A DNA stretch of 27,583 bases, from NCBI GenBank assembly GCA_964484385.1, contig CAZAFV010000038.1, forward strand, positions 1-27,583. The letters run 5' to 3'. This DNA comes from Poriferisodalis sp964484385 (GTDB lineage: Bacteria; Actinomycetota; Acidimicrobiia; Acidimicrobiales; Poriferisodalaceae). Every line of letters begins with the position of its first letter. The first letter of the stretch is position 1. This document shows, one piece after another, positions 1 to 6,798 of this stretch. Under the pieces are notes generated by a model that saw only the letters and a list, made by a program, of their open reading frames with translations, was not told the origin of the DNA and did not search any database. Both the position numbers and the translations under genes were made by a program.

Positions 1-384
1 TGACACTGCGCACTACCGCCGCGGTAGCTGTGGCGGGCGTCGCCGGAGCGGCAGCCAGGTGGGCGTTGACAACCCCGCTGGACGGGGCTTGGGCACTCTT
101 GGCGGCCAACGTGGTCGGCTGCGTTCTTGCCGGCTGGGCCACAGCCAGTCACGAACGCATGCGGCACCTGTCGCATCGACTCGGTGCCAGATCCGGCCAC
201 GCACCGCCGCCATGGCTCGCAGCAGGCTTCTGCGGCGCGCTCACCTCCATGTCGGCGCTCGCACTCCATCTGGCCACGTACCTTGACGACGGGCGTGTCG
301 GGACTCGGTTTCACGATCACCGCATGCACATTGGCGTTCATTACGGGCCGCATCGTGGCGATGACACGCCGGGTTCGGCCATGA
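1..384 (+). pseudogene. crcB1: CrcB/FluC fluoride channel, first copy; 5' truncated and frameshifted
   Basis: Fragment of a small four-helix fluoride exporter (CrcB/Fluc), which works as a dimer in the membrane. The reading frame is open from the window edge, so the start lies outside. The family's N-terminal G-A-x-x-R-W pattern and the GFCGALTS motif (family form GFCGG-TTFS) lie in the frame of position 30. The last helix (GLGFTITACTLAFITGR, 298-351) lies one frame further on and ends at the TGA of 382-384. One extra base near 285-300, for example in the ggg run after cgtgtc, would explain the switch. The stop overlaps the next crcB start as ATGA, the normal arrangement for an intact tandem pair, so a sequencing error is about as likely as a real mutation. 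Confidence 0.75.
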
Positions 385-710
385 CCTCGCTGGCTGTGGC
401 CGTGGGCTTCGGCATTGCCGCCGCCGCGGGCACCGTGCTGCGCTGGAGGGTCAGCACCGCCCTCGGCCCGGGCGGAACGCTGCTCATCAACCTCTCTGGC
501 GCCTTCGCGCTGGGTCTGCTGGCGGGCACTGGTGACGCCACGATGAGCGTCATCGGTACAGCAGGCCTCGGCGCACTGACGACGGTCTCAGGATTGTTTC
601 CCGAGTCCGTACGACTGGCGCGAGCCAGTCCCCTGCTCGCGCTCGGCTACCTCTCCCTCACGATCACCGGCACTGCTGCCGCCGCCTACTTCGGCTTGGC
701 CGCCGCCTAG
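381..710 (+). CDS. crcB2: CrcB/FluC fluoride channel, second copy
   Basis: 109-residue membrane protein of the CrcB/Fluc family, which exports fluoride passively as an antiparallel dimer. Seen: G-T-V-L-R-W near the start, the signature GTLLINLSGAFALGLLAG in helix 2, GLGALTTVSGLF (the family's GFCGGLTTFSTF region) in helix 3, and a final helix with the usual LGYLSLTITG pattern. Length is normal for the family. The start ATG at 381 overlaps the stop of the first copy as ATGA, pointing to translational coupling. Two adjacent crcB genes in Actinomycetota usually encode the two halves of a heterodimer, so the frameshift in the first copy would matter for function if real. Confidence 0.85.
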   Translation: MTSLAVAVGFGIAAAAGTVLRWRVSTALGPGGTLLINLSGAFALGLLAGTGDATMSVIGTAGLGALTTVSGLFPESVRLARASPLLALGYLSLTITGTAAAAYFGLAAA

Positions 711-722
711 CAGCGTGCATTA

Positions 723-740
723 CGCCGGCCGAACCCGGCG
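723..740. terminator. possible bidirectional terminator hairpin between crcB2 and serS
   Basis: A 6-bp perfect stem (cgccgg/ccggcg, 723-728 with 735-740) and a 6-base loop sit between the convergent crcB2 and serS genes. There is no T-tract, so termination is an inference from position. Confidence 0.3.
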
Positions 741-796
741 GGCGCATCGCAGCGCTCGAGACTGCTGCGCAACTCGCCAGCGCTTGAGCCAGCCGC

Positions 797-2056
797 TCAG
801 TCCGAGGCGGGGGCGGGAATCTCCGTGAAGCTGAGCCAGGGGTGGAGCGCGTCTGGCACCGCGATGGAGCCGTCGGGCTGCTGGTTGTTTTCCATGATGA
901 ACACGCGCGTGCGGCCGACGGCGCAGGCCGTGCCGTTCAGGGTGTGGACCAGCCCCTGGCCGTCCTCGTCGAACCAGCGAGTGCCCAGCCGACGCGCCGA
1001 GTAATCGGTGTAGTTCGAGCACGAGGTGACCTCGCGGTAGGCGCGCTCAGAAGGCAGCCACACTTCGAGGTCGTACTTCTTGGCCGCAGCAGCACCCAGG
1101 TCGCCGGCCGCCACGTTGATGACCCGGTAGGGCAGGTCGAGCGAACCGACGATCTCCTCCTGGATGGCGCGCAACGCCTCCAGCTCATCCCAGCTCGTCT
1201 CCGAGTCGCAGAACGAGAACATCTCGACTTTGTCGAATTGATGCACCCGAAAGATGCCACGGGTGTCCTTGCCGTATGTGCCGGCTTCGCGCCGGAAGCA
1301 CGAGGAGAACCCGGCATAGCGCAACGGCAGCCCGGCCCGGTCCAGCCGCTCGCCCCGATGCAGGCCCGCCAGCGCCACCTCGGATGTCCCGATCAGGAAC
1401 AGGTCGTCGCCGTCGATCTCGTACACCTGGTGACGGTCGGCGGGAAAGAACCCGGCCTCGGTCATCATCTCCTCGCGCACGAGCACGGGCGGCACGACAG
1501 GCAGGAAGCCGTCGCGCTCCAGCAGGTCCATCGTCCACTGCACAAGGGCGAATTCCAGCCGCACCGCCGCGCCCTTGAGGTAGGCGAACCGCGAGCCGCT
1601 GTTGCGGGCACCGCTCTCGGAGTCGACCAGGCCGGTCAGCGCTCCGATCTCGGCATGGTCGTGAGCCGGCGGATCGCCTCGCTCCCCCACCTCACGCACG
1701 GTTTCGAAGTGCTCCTCGCCACCAGACGGCACGTCGGCCGCGGCCGGGTTGGGAACCTGCAGCGCCAGATCGGTTCGCCGCTCAGCGGCTTCCCGTTCGG
1801 ACACCTCAAGGCGTTCCACCTCTTCCTTGAGACGCGCCGCCTCGGCGATCTTCGCCGGGCGTTCGTCGGGGGCCGCCCGCCCGATCTCGCGCGATGCGGC
1901 GTTCTGCGCCGCCCGCGCCTGCTCAGCCTGGTGGGTGACTGCCCGCCACGCCTCGTCGGCCGCAAGGACCTCGTCGATGAACTCCGGCGAAGCGCCCTTG
2001 CGGGCAGCTCCGTCTCGGTACGCGGCGTCATCCCGAAGCCGGCGGAGATCGATCAC
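797..2056 (-). CDS. serS: seryl-tRNA synthetase
   Basis: Class II aminoacyl-tRNA synthetase that charges tRNA-Ser (and tRNA-Sec, relevant to the selenoprotein in this window). The N-terminal helical tRNA-binding arm begins VIDLRRLRDD, the usual opening of SerRS. Motif 2 is FRREAGTYGKDTRGIFRVHQ and motif 3 ends in N-G-T-A-C-A-V-G-R-T. The GTG at 2056 gives 419 residues, close to the family's roughly 425; the frame stays open upstream to 2158, but that extension has no SerRS character. A TAGCTT hexamer 8 bases upstream (2065-2070, minus strand) would fit a leaderless transcript. The gene is divergent from the permease gene and convergent with crcB2. Confidence 0.95.
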   Translation of the reverse strand: MIDLRRLRDDAAYRDGAARKGASPEFIDEVLAADEAWRAVTHQAEQARAAQNAASREIGRAAPDERPAKIAEAARLKEEVERLEVSEREAAERRTDLALQVPNPAAADVPSGGEEHFETVREVGERGDPPAHDHAEIGALTGLVDSESGARNSGSRFAYLKGAAVRLEFALVQWTMDLLERDGFLPVVPPVLVREEMMTEAGFFPADRHQVYEIDGDDLFLIGTSEVALAGLHRGERLDRAGLPLRYAGFSSCFRREAGTYGKDTRGIFRVHQFDKVEMFSFCDSETSWDELEALRAIQEEIVGSLDLPYRVINVAAGDLGAAAAKKYDLEVWLPSERAYREVTSCSNYTDYSARRLGTRWFDEDGQGLVHTLNGTACAVGRTRVFIMENNQQPDGSIAVPDALHPWLSFTEIPAPASD

Positions 2057-2118
2057 GCCGGGTGAAGCTACCGGCCCCGCACGCTCCCGATGGGCTCGGA
2101 GTGCTTGCGCTTCGGGAC

Positions 2119-3906
2119 ATGACTTGCGAGCATCCTTCGATGCAGGAACCCGCAACAACCCCCGGTCGTCACATTCGCTTCGAGGCTTCTGACACGCCCC
2201 CGCTGCCGCTCACCGCCGGACTCGGCTTGCAGTTCGCCATCCTCGCCATCGCCGGCATCGTGCTGACACCTGCCATCGTTGTCCGGGCGGCCGACGGATC
2301 GGACGCCTACCTGGCGTGGGCGGTGTTCGCCGCAGCAGCGATCAGCGGCGTCAGCACCATCCTGCAAGCCGTGCGGTTCGGACGCATCGGCGCGGGATAC
2401 GTGCTGCTGATGGGTACATCCGGAGCCTTCATCGCGGTGTGCGTCACGGCGCTCGTCGACGGCGGGCCGGGGCTCTTGGCCACCCTGGTCGTTGCCTCGT
2501 CGCTGTTCCAGTTCCTGCTGGCTGCCAAGCTCGCCCTGTTCCGGCGATTGTTCACGCCGACCGTGGCCGGGACCGTGGTCATGCTCATCGCAGTCTCGGT
2601 GATGCCGCTCATCTTCGACATGGTGGCTGCGTCACCCGAAGGCGCGTCCGCGGCGAGTGCGCCCGTCAGCGCTCTCGTGGCCGTCGGCGTCATTGTGGTG
2701 ATCGCGCTGAAGGCCCGCGGCAGTCTCCGTTTGTGGGCGCCAGTCATCGGCATCGTGGTCGGATCGACGGTTGCAGCATTCTTCGGGTTGTACGACTTCG
2801 ATCGGATTGCCGGTGCGGGCTGGATCGGACTGCCCGACGGCGGCTGGCCCGGTTTCGACTTCACGTTCGGATCCGAGTTCTGGATCCTCCTGCCGGGTTT
2901 CGTGTTCGCCACCGTCATCGGCGCAATCGAGACCATCGGCGACTCGGTGGCCATTCAGCGGGTGTCCTGGCGGCGGCCAAGAGCCGTTGACTACCGGGCA
3001 GTGCAGGGCGCCGTCGCCGCCGACGGCACCGGCAATCTGCTGTCGGGACTGGCCGGCACGGTGCCCAACACCACCTATTCCATGAGCATCTCGGTCACTG
3101 AGCTGACCGGCGTGGCGGCGCGCCGGGTGGGCGTGGCCATCGGCGCCGCGTTCATCGTGATGGCGTTCGTGCCGAAGGCGCTGGCCGTGGTGATGGCGGT
3201 GCCCGATGCCGTCGTCGCGGCATACGCAACGATCCTGCTGGCGATGCTGTTCGTGACCGGCATGCAGATCGTCATCGCTGACGCGACCGACTACCGCAAG
3301 GGGCTGATCGCGGGCTTCTCGTTCTGGATCGGCGTGGGCTTCCAGAACGGCGTGATCTTCCCCGAGTACCTGTCGGGCTTTGCTGGCGGCTTCCTCGAGA
3401 ACGGCATGACGGCCGGCGGGCTCACGGCCATTGTCCTGACGCTGTTCACCGAGGTCGCCCAAGCTCGCCCCCAGCGGATGCGCTGCGAGTTGACGACCCA
3501 GTCATTGCCGCAGGTTCGAGTGTTCTTGGGCCGCTTTGCCGACCGCAACGGCTGGAACCGGTTGATGTCGGACCGCCTTGACGCAGTGGCCGAGGAGGCG
3601 CTGCTGACACTGATCGACGCCGAGCGGCCTGCTGGTGCAGGCGAGGGCCGCACTCTGCGGTTGACAGCGAGCAAGCAGGACGGCAGTGCCGTTCTCGAGT
3701 TCGTGGCCGCGGCGAGCGAGGAGAACATCGAGGACCGGCTCGCCGTGCTGGATTCGCACAGCGCCGAGAGGCCAGTCGAGCGAGACCTGTCCTTGCGGAT
3801 GCTCCGGCATCACGCAGCATCGGTGAATCATCAGCAGTATCACGAGGTGGATATCGTGACCGTCCACGTTGACGTGCCCGATCCCAAGTCGCACGCCGAG
3901 GCGTGA
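2119..3906 (+). CDS. NCS2-family nucleobase permease fused to a C-terminal HATPase-like domain
   Basis: Roughly residues 1-450 form a polytopic transporter of the NCS2 (xanthine/uracil permease, NAT) family, with the family signature at VPNTTYSMSISVTELTGVA. NCS2 proteins import a nucleobase with H+ or Na+; the substrate cannot be told here. From about residue 455 the protein becomes soluble and resembles an RsbW/SpoIIAB-type histidine-kinase-like ATPase: RLDAVAEEALLTLID matches the N-box helix, and a final beta-alpha-beta part contains LSLRMLRHHAASV. The glycine-rich ATP lid is not evident, so ATP binding is doubtful. The start is taken at ATG 2119; ATG 2140 is also possible. It ends 32 bases before the selenoprotein start, so the two are probably co-transcribed. 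Confidence 0.8.
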   Translation: MTCEHPSMQEPATTPGRHIRFEASDTPPLPLTAGLGLQFAILAIAGIVLTPAIVVRAADGSDAYLAWAVFAAAAISGVSTILQAVRFGRIGAGYVLLMGTSGAFIAVCVTALVDGGPGLLATLVVASSLFQFLLAAKLALFRRLFTPTVAGTVVMLIAVSVMPLIFDMVAASPEGASAASAPVSALVAVGVIVVIALKARGSLRLWAPVIGIVVGSTVAAFFGLYDFDRIAGAGWIGLPDGGWPGFDFTFGSEFWILLPGFVFATVIGAIETIGDSVAIQRVSWRRPRAVDYRAVQGAVAADGTGNLLSGLAGTVPNTTYSMSISVTELTGVAARRVGVAIGAAFIVMAFVPKALAVVMAVPDAVVAAYATILLAMLFVTGMQIVIADATDYRKGLIAGFSFWIGVGFQNGVIFPEYLSGFAGGFLENGMTAGGLTAIVLTLFTEVAQARPQRMRCELTTQSLPQVRVFLGRFADRNGWNRLMSDRLDAVAEEALLTLIDAERPAGAGEGRTLRLTASKQDGSAVLEFVAAASEENIEDRLAVLDSHSAERPVERDLSLRMLRHHAASVNHQQYHEVDIVTVHVDVPDPKSHAEA

Positions 3907-3921
3907 GCGTCGGGTTTCGCC

Positions 3922-3930
3922 GGGAAGGGG
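3922..3930 (+). promoter_or_regulatory. ribosome binding site of the selenoprotein gene
   Basis: A purine-rich ggaagggga stretch ends 8 bases before ATG 3939. It decides for ATG 3939 over the in-frame GTG at 3903, which overlaps the permease stop. Confidence 0.6.
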
Positions 3931-3938
3931 ACGCGGAA

Positions 3939-5687
3939 ATGACCGAACCGTCCTACGACGTCGTGTGGCCCGGAGCGCCCTCAGGCATCGAGCGCCGGGA
4001 CTTGGCGCCGAGACTCGACACGCTTGAAGGCAAACGGATCGGGTTCCTGTGGGACTACCTGTTCCGGGGCGATGAGCTGTTCCCGATTCTCGAACGCGAG
4101 CTGGCTGCCCGCTACGAGGGCGTGACATTCGTCGGCTACGAGACGTTCGGCAACACCCACGGCGGCGACGAAGCCGCTGTCATCGACCGCCTGCCCGACT
4201 CACTGCGTTCACGAGCTGTCGACGCCGTGGTGTCGGGCATGGGCTGCTGAGGCAGCTGCACGCCCGCCGTGGCGCGGGCAGCAGTCGCATCCGAAGTCGC
4301 AGGGGTGCCGTCGGTCTCGATCGTGTGCGAGAGCTTCGACGGCCAGGCCATCGCGACCGCACGCGGGTTCGGACTCGAAGGATTGCCCTTGGCAGTCACG
4401 ATGGGTCATGTGGATGCCCAGTCCGCTTCGGATATGGAGAGCAACTTCGTCGATCACACCGTGGACGCCATCGTCGCTGGGCTGACCGGAGCGTCCGCCG
4501 CACGCAACGGCACGAACGGAACAGCTTCGCCCGGCGATCGGGACATGGGCGAATCGACTGCCTTCGACCCGTACGACACAGCGATCAGCGGTTCGGTCGA
4601 CGAGATCAACGACGCCTTCGCCGAGCGGGGATGGTCCGACGGGCTGCCGATCGTTCCGCCGACAAGCGACCGGGTCGAGCGCTTCCTGGCTGGCACGGGC
4701 TTGGACCCGCAGCAGTCGCTGGGCATCGCCCGGACGACCGGCCGCGATATGACCGTGTGGTCGGTGGCTACCAACGCCGTCATGGCGGGCTGCGAGCCGC
4801 GGCACCTCGGTGTGCTGCTCGCCGCAGCGCGCATCCTGGCCGACCCGCACTACGGCGCTGAGCACTCGGGCAACACCACCGGCGCCGATGCGTTGATGAT
4901 CCTCGACGGGCCGAATGCGGCAGCACTGGGCTTCAACTCCGGCGTCGGGGCACTGCGCGACGGTGTGCGCGCCAACACCAGCGTCGGCCGCTGGCTGCGG
5001 CTCTACCAGCGCAACGTGTTCGGTTTCACTGCGGCCGAGCACGACAAGTCCACCTTCGGGAACTCGTTCCGCGTAGTGTTGTGCGAGGACGCCGCCGCCC
5101 TCGCCGACATCGGTTGGGACCCCGTCAGCGCCGAATTCGGCTTCGGCCGGAACTACGACGTGCTGACCATGGCCCGCTTCAACAGTGGCGCCATTGTCGG
5201 CAGCGCGTTCGGCTCCACCCCCGACGAGATCGTGCCGTATCTTGCCGACGGACTGGCGCGGATCACCGGCTGGGACCTCGGGCACCTGTACGGGCTCGGG
5301 CGGATGCACTACCGGCCGCTGCTGGTGCTGTCGCCGATCCTGGCGCGCACCTGCGCAGCAGCCGGCTGGACCAAGGCGAACCTGGCCGAGGCGCTCTTCG
5401 AGCACGCCCGCATCCCGGCGTGGCGATTCGAGAAGCTCATCGGCGAGTGGACCAACCTGGCGGCAGGCCGCCCCCGGCTCACCGATGTCGTCGCCGCCGG
5501 CGATCTACCGTCGCAGTTCGCAGCCTCAGACGATCCCGACCGCCTGGTGCCGATCGTCTCGGAGCCGGCGAAGTTCGTGATCGCGGTCGCAGGCGACGCC
5601 AACCGCACCAACGCCTACGTGTTCAGCCACGACGGCCCCCACGGCGACTACACCGCCCAAGCGGTTGAACGCCTCGGCCACGGCTGA
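3939..5687 (+). CDS. UGSC-family selenoprotein (selenocysteine at TGA 4248-4250)
   Basis: The frame opened by ATG 3939 meets TGA at 4248-4250 and continues open to TGA 5685-5687, giving 582 residues if the first TGA is selenocysteine (U104). The local sequence is C-U-G-S-C-T, the motif that names the UGSC (seleno)protein family; homologues carry Cys at the U position. U104 and C107 form a U-x-x-C redox pair typical of thiol/selenol oxidoreductases, but the substrate is unknown. Residues about 1-186 are the UGSC domain (GKRIGFLWDYLFRGDE, later VPSVSIVCESF). A polar linker (about 187-218) leads to a second conserved domain from about 219, beginning with a GWSDGLPIVPPT motif of unknown function. 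A SECIS-like hairpin lies at 4255-4285. The sel genes are not in this window, so decoding in this organism is inferred. Confidence 0.85.
4255..4285 (+). promoter_or_regulatory. bacterial SECIS-like hairpin behind the Sec TGA
   Basis: The upper stem is six perfect GC pairs (4262-4267 with 4274-4279) closing a 6-base loop cgtggc (4268-4273). A small internal loop (4260-4261 / 4280) separates it from a lower stem (4256-4259 with 4281-4284, plus a G-T pair). The apical loop begins 17 bases after the TGA and has a G among its first two bases. This fits the general bacterial SECIS rules as I know them: loop about 16-37 bases downstream, conserved apical G. No folding program was run. Confidence 0.6.
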
Positions 5688-5698
5688 CGGTCGAGTGG

Positions 5699-5720
5699 GC
5701 TGCGCGCCGTCACGCGCAGC
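5699..5720. terminator. hairpin between convergent selenoprotein and ctaF genes
   Basis: Perfect 8-bp stem (gctgcgcg with cgcgcagc) and a 6-base loop, located in the 38-base gap between the convergent stops. It has no T-tract on either side. Its position makes a bidirectional terminator likely. Confidence 0.5.
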
Positions 5721-5725
5721 GACGC

Positions 5726-6103
5726 TCAGCAGTTGAGGTTGGGACTGAGGTCGCAGCCGGCCGGGTCGGTCCAGAACAGCATTGAAGTGCCCATCGCCGC
5801 GTAGACCGCGATAGCGAGCACCAGCCCGCCGACGAACATCCACGTGAACAGCTTGTTGTCGAAGCGCAGGTGCATGAAGTAGGCCACGACGATCTGGAAC
5901 TTGACGACCATCAGGATGAGCAGCAACGGGACCTCGAGCGGACCCGGGGGCGCGAAGTAGATCAGCACCTCGGCTGCCGTGAGAACCGCCAGCAGCAGGG
6001 CGACCTTGATGTAACCGAAGTCGCTCAGGCCGTGGTCATGATCGTCGTGAGCCTCGTCGGAGGGGTGGATCTCTTCGGATGCGGCTTCGGTGGCGGTGCT
6101 CAT
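5726..6103 (-). CDS. ctaF: cytochrome c oxidase subunit IV (small CyoD/COX4-like)
   Basis: 125-residue protein with a polar, acidic and His-containing N-terminus (DEAHDDHDHG) followed by three predicted membrane helices. The middle one carries LLILMVVKFQIVVAYFMHLR, the hallmark of prokaryotic COX4/CyoD-type subunits (K-x-x-x-V-x-x-x-F-M-H-L). It is a non-catalytic, stabilising subunit of the caa3 oxidase. It starts 11 bases after the ctaE stop and is the last gene of the oxidase operon. The C-terminus (GCDLSPNLNC) has two cysteines, unusual for this small family and of unknown meaning. Confidence 0.85.
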   Translation of the reverse strand: MSTATEAASEEIHPSDEAHDDHDHGLSDFGYIKVALLLAVLTAAEVLIYFAPPGPLEVPLLLILMVVKFQIVVAYFMHLRFDNKLFTWMFVGGLVLAIAVYAAMGTSMLFWTDPAGCDLSPNLNC

Positions 6104-6114
6104 CGCTGCACTTC

Positions 6115-6798
6115 CTACGGGATCAGGTAGACGACCGCGAAGATCACGATCCAGACGATGTCGACGAAGTGCCAGTACAGGCCGATGATCTCGACGGTCT
6201 CCGCCCGCTCAGGACCGATGATGCCCCGATTCACCATGGCCCACAGCGTGACCAGCATGATGATGCCCAGCGACACGTGGACGCCGTGGAAGCCGGTCAA
6301 TGTGTAGAAGGCCGACGACGAGATGCTGACGGTGTACCCGAGGCCTTCCCGGTAGAAGCTCGTGAACTCGTACACCTGCCCGGCGATGAACACGGCACCC
6401 TGCGCTGCGGTGGTCAGCAGCCACAGCTTGCAGCGCTCCATCTCGCCCCTGGCGATCGCCGACACCGCGAGCACCATGGTGAGCGAGCTCATCAGCAGCA
6501 CGAACGAACTCACCGAGGTGAACGGGATGTCGAACAGATCGGCCGCTTTCAGCGACCCCTCGCCCGACAGCGGTTGACGGTTGCGCAGCAGCAAGTACGT
6601 CGAGATCAGCGCCCCGAAGAGCAGGCAATCCGAACCCAGGAAGGTCCACATCGTCAGCTTCTCGTTGGACAAGCTCGTGGTGGGCGGGATGATCTCGTAG
6701 TCGTCCCACTCCGTGCGCGGGTAGGCGATCTGCGGCTCGTCGCCCTCGGCCGGTTCGACGGCGGCTGCCGTGCCGGCGGTCGTGGGGGTGTCAGTCAC
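6115..6798 (-). CDS. ctaE: cytochrome c oxidase subunit III
   Basis: 227-residue membrane subunit that supports the catalytic subunit I. Seen: TMWTFLGSDCLLFGALISTY in the first helix of the core (family form W-x-F-x-x-S-E; here Asp replaces Glu), FHGVHVSLG (the conserved H-x-x-H-V helix) and the final YWHFVDIVWIVIF motif. GTG 6798 is chosen because gggagg (minus strand, 6805-6810) lies 6 bases upstream. The frame is open further up to 6945 but that part reads as low-complexity sequence from the antisense frame of ctaD. The gene overlaps the ctaD stop by 8 bases, so translation is probably coupled. Confidence 0.92.
   Translation of the reverse strand: MTDTPTTAGTAAAVEPAEGDEPQIAYPRTEWDDYEIIPPTTSLSNEKLTMWTFLGSDCLLFGALISTYLLLRNRQPLSGEGSLKAADLFDIPFTSVSSFVLLMSSLTMVLAVSAIARGEMERCKLWLLTTAAQGAVFIAGQVYEFTSFYREGLGYTVSISSSAFYTLTGFHGVHVSLGIIMLVTLWAMVNRGIIGPERAETVEIIGLYWHFVDIVWIVIFAVVYLIP

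Noticed and set aside
4248..4250. TGA as an ordinary stop that separates two genes
   Set aside because: No start with a ribosome site follows directly, the frame continues, and the residues across the TGA form the known UGSC motif with a SECIS-like hairpin behind it.
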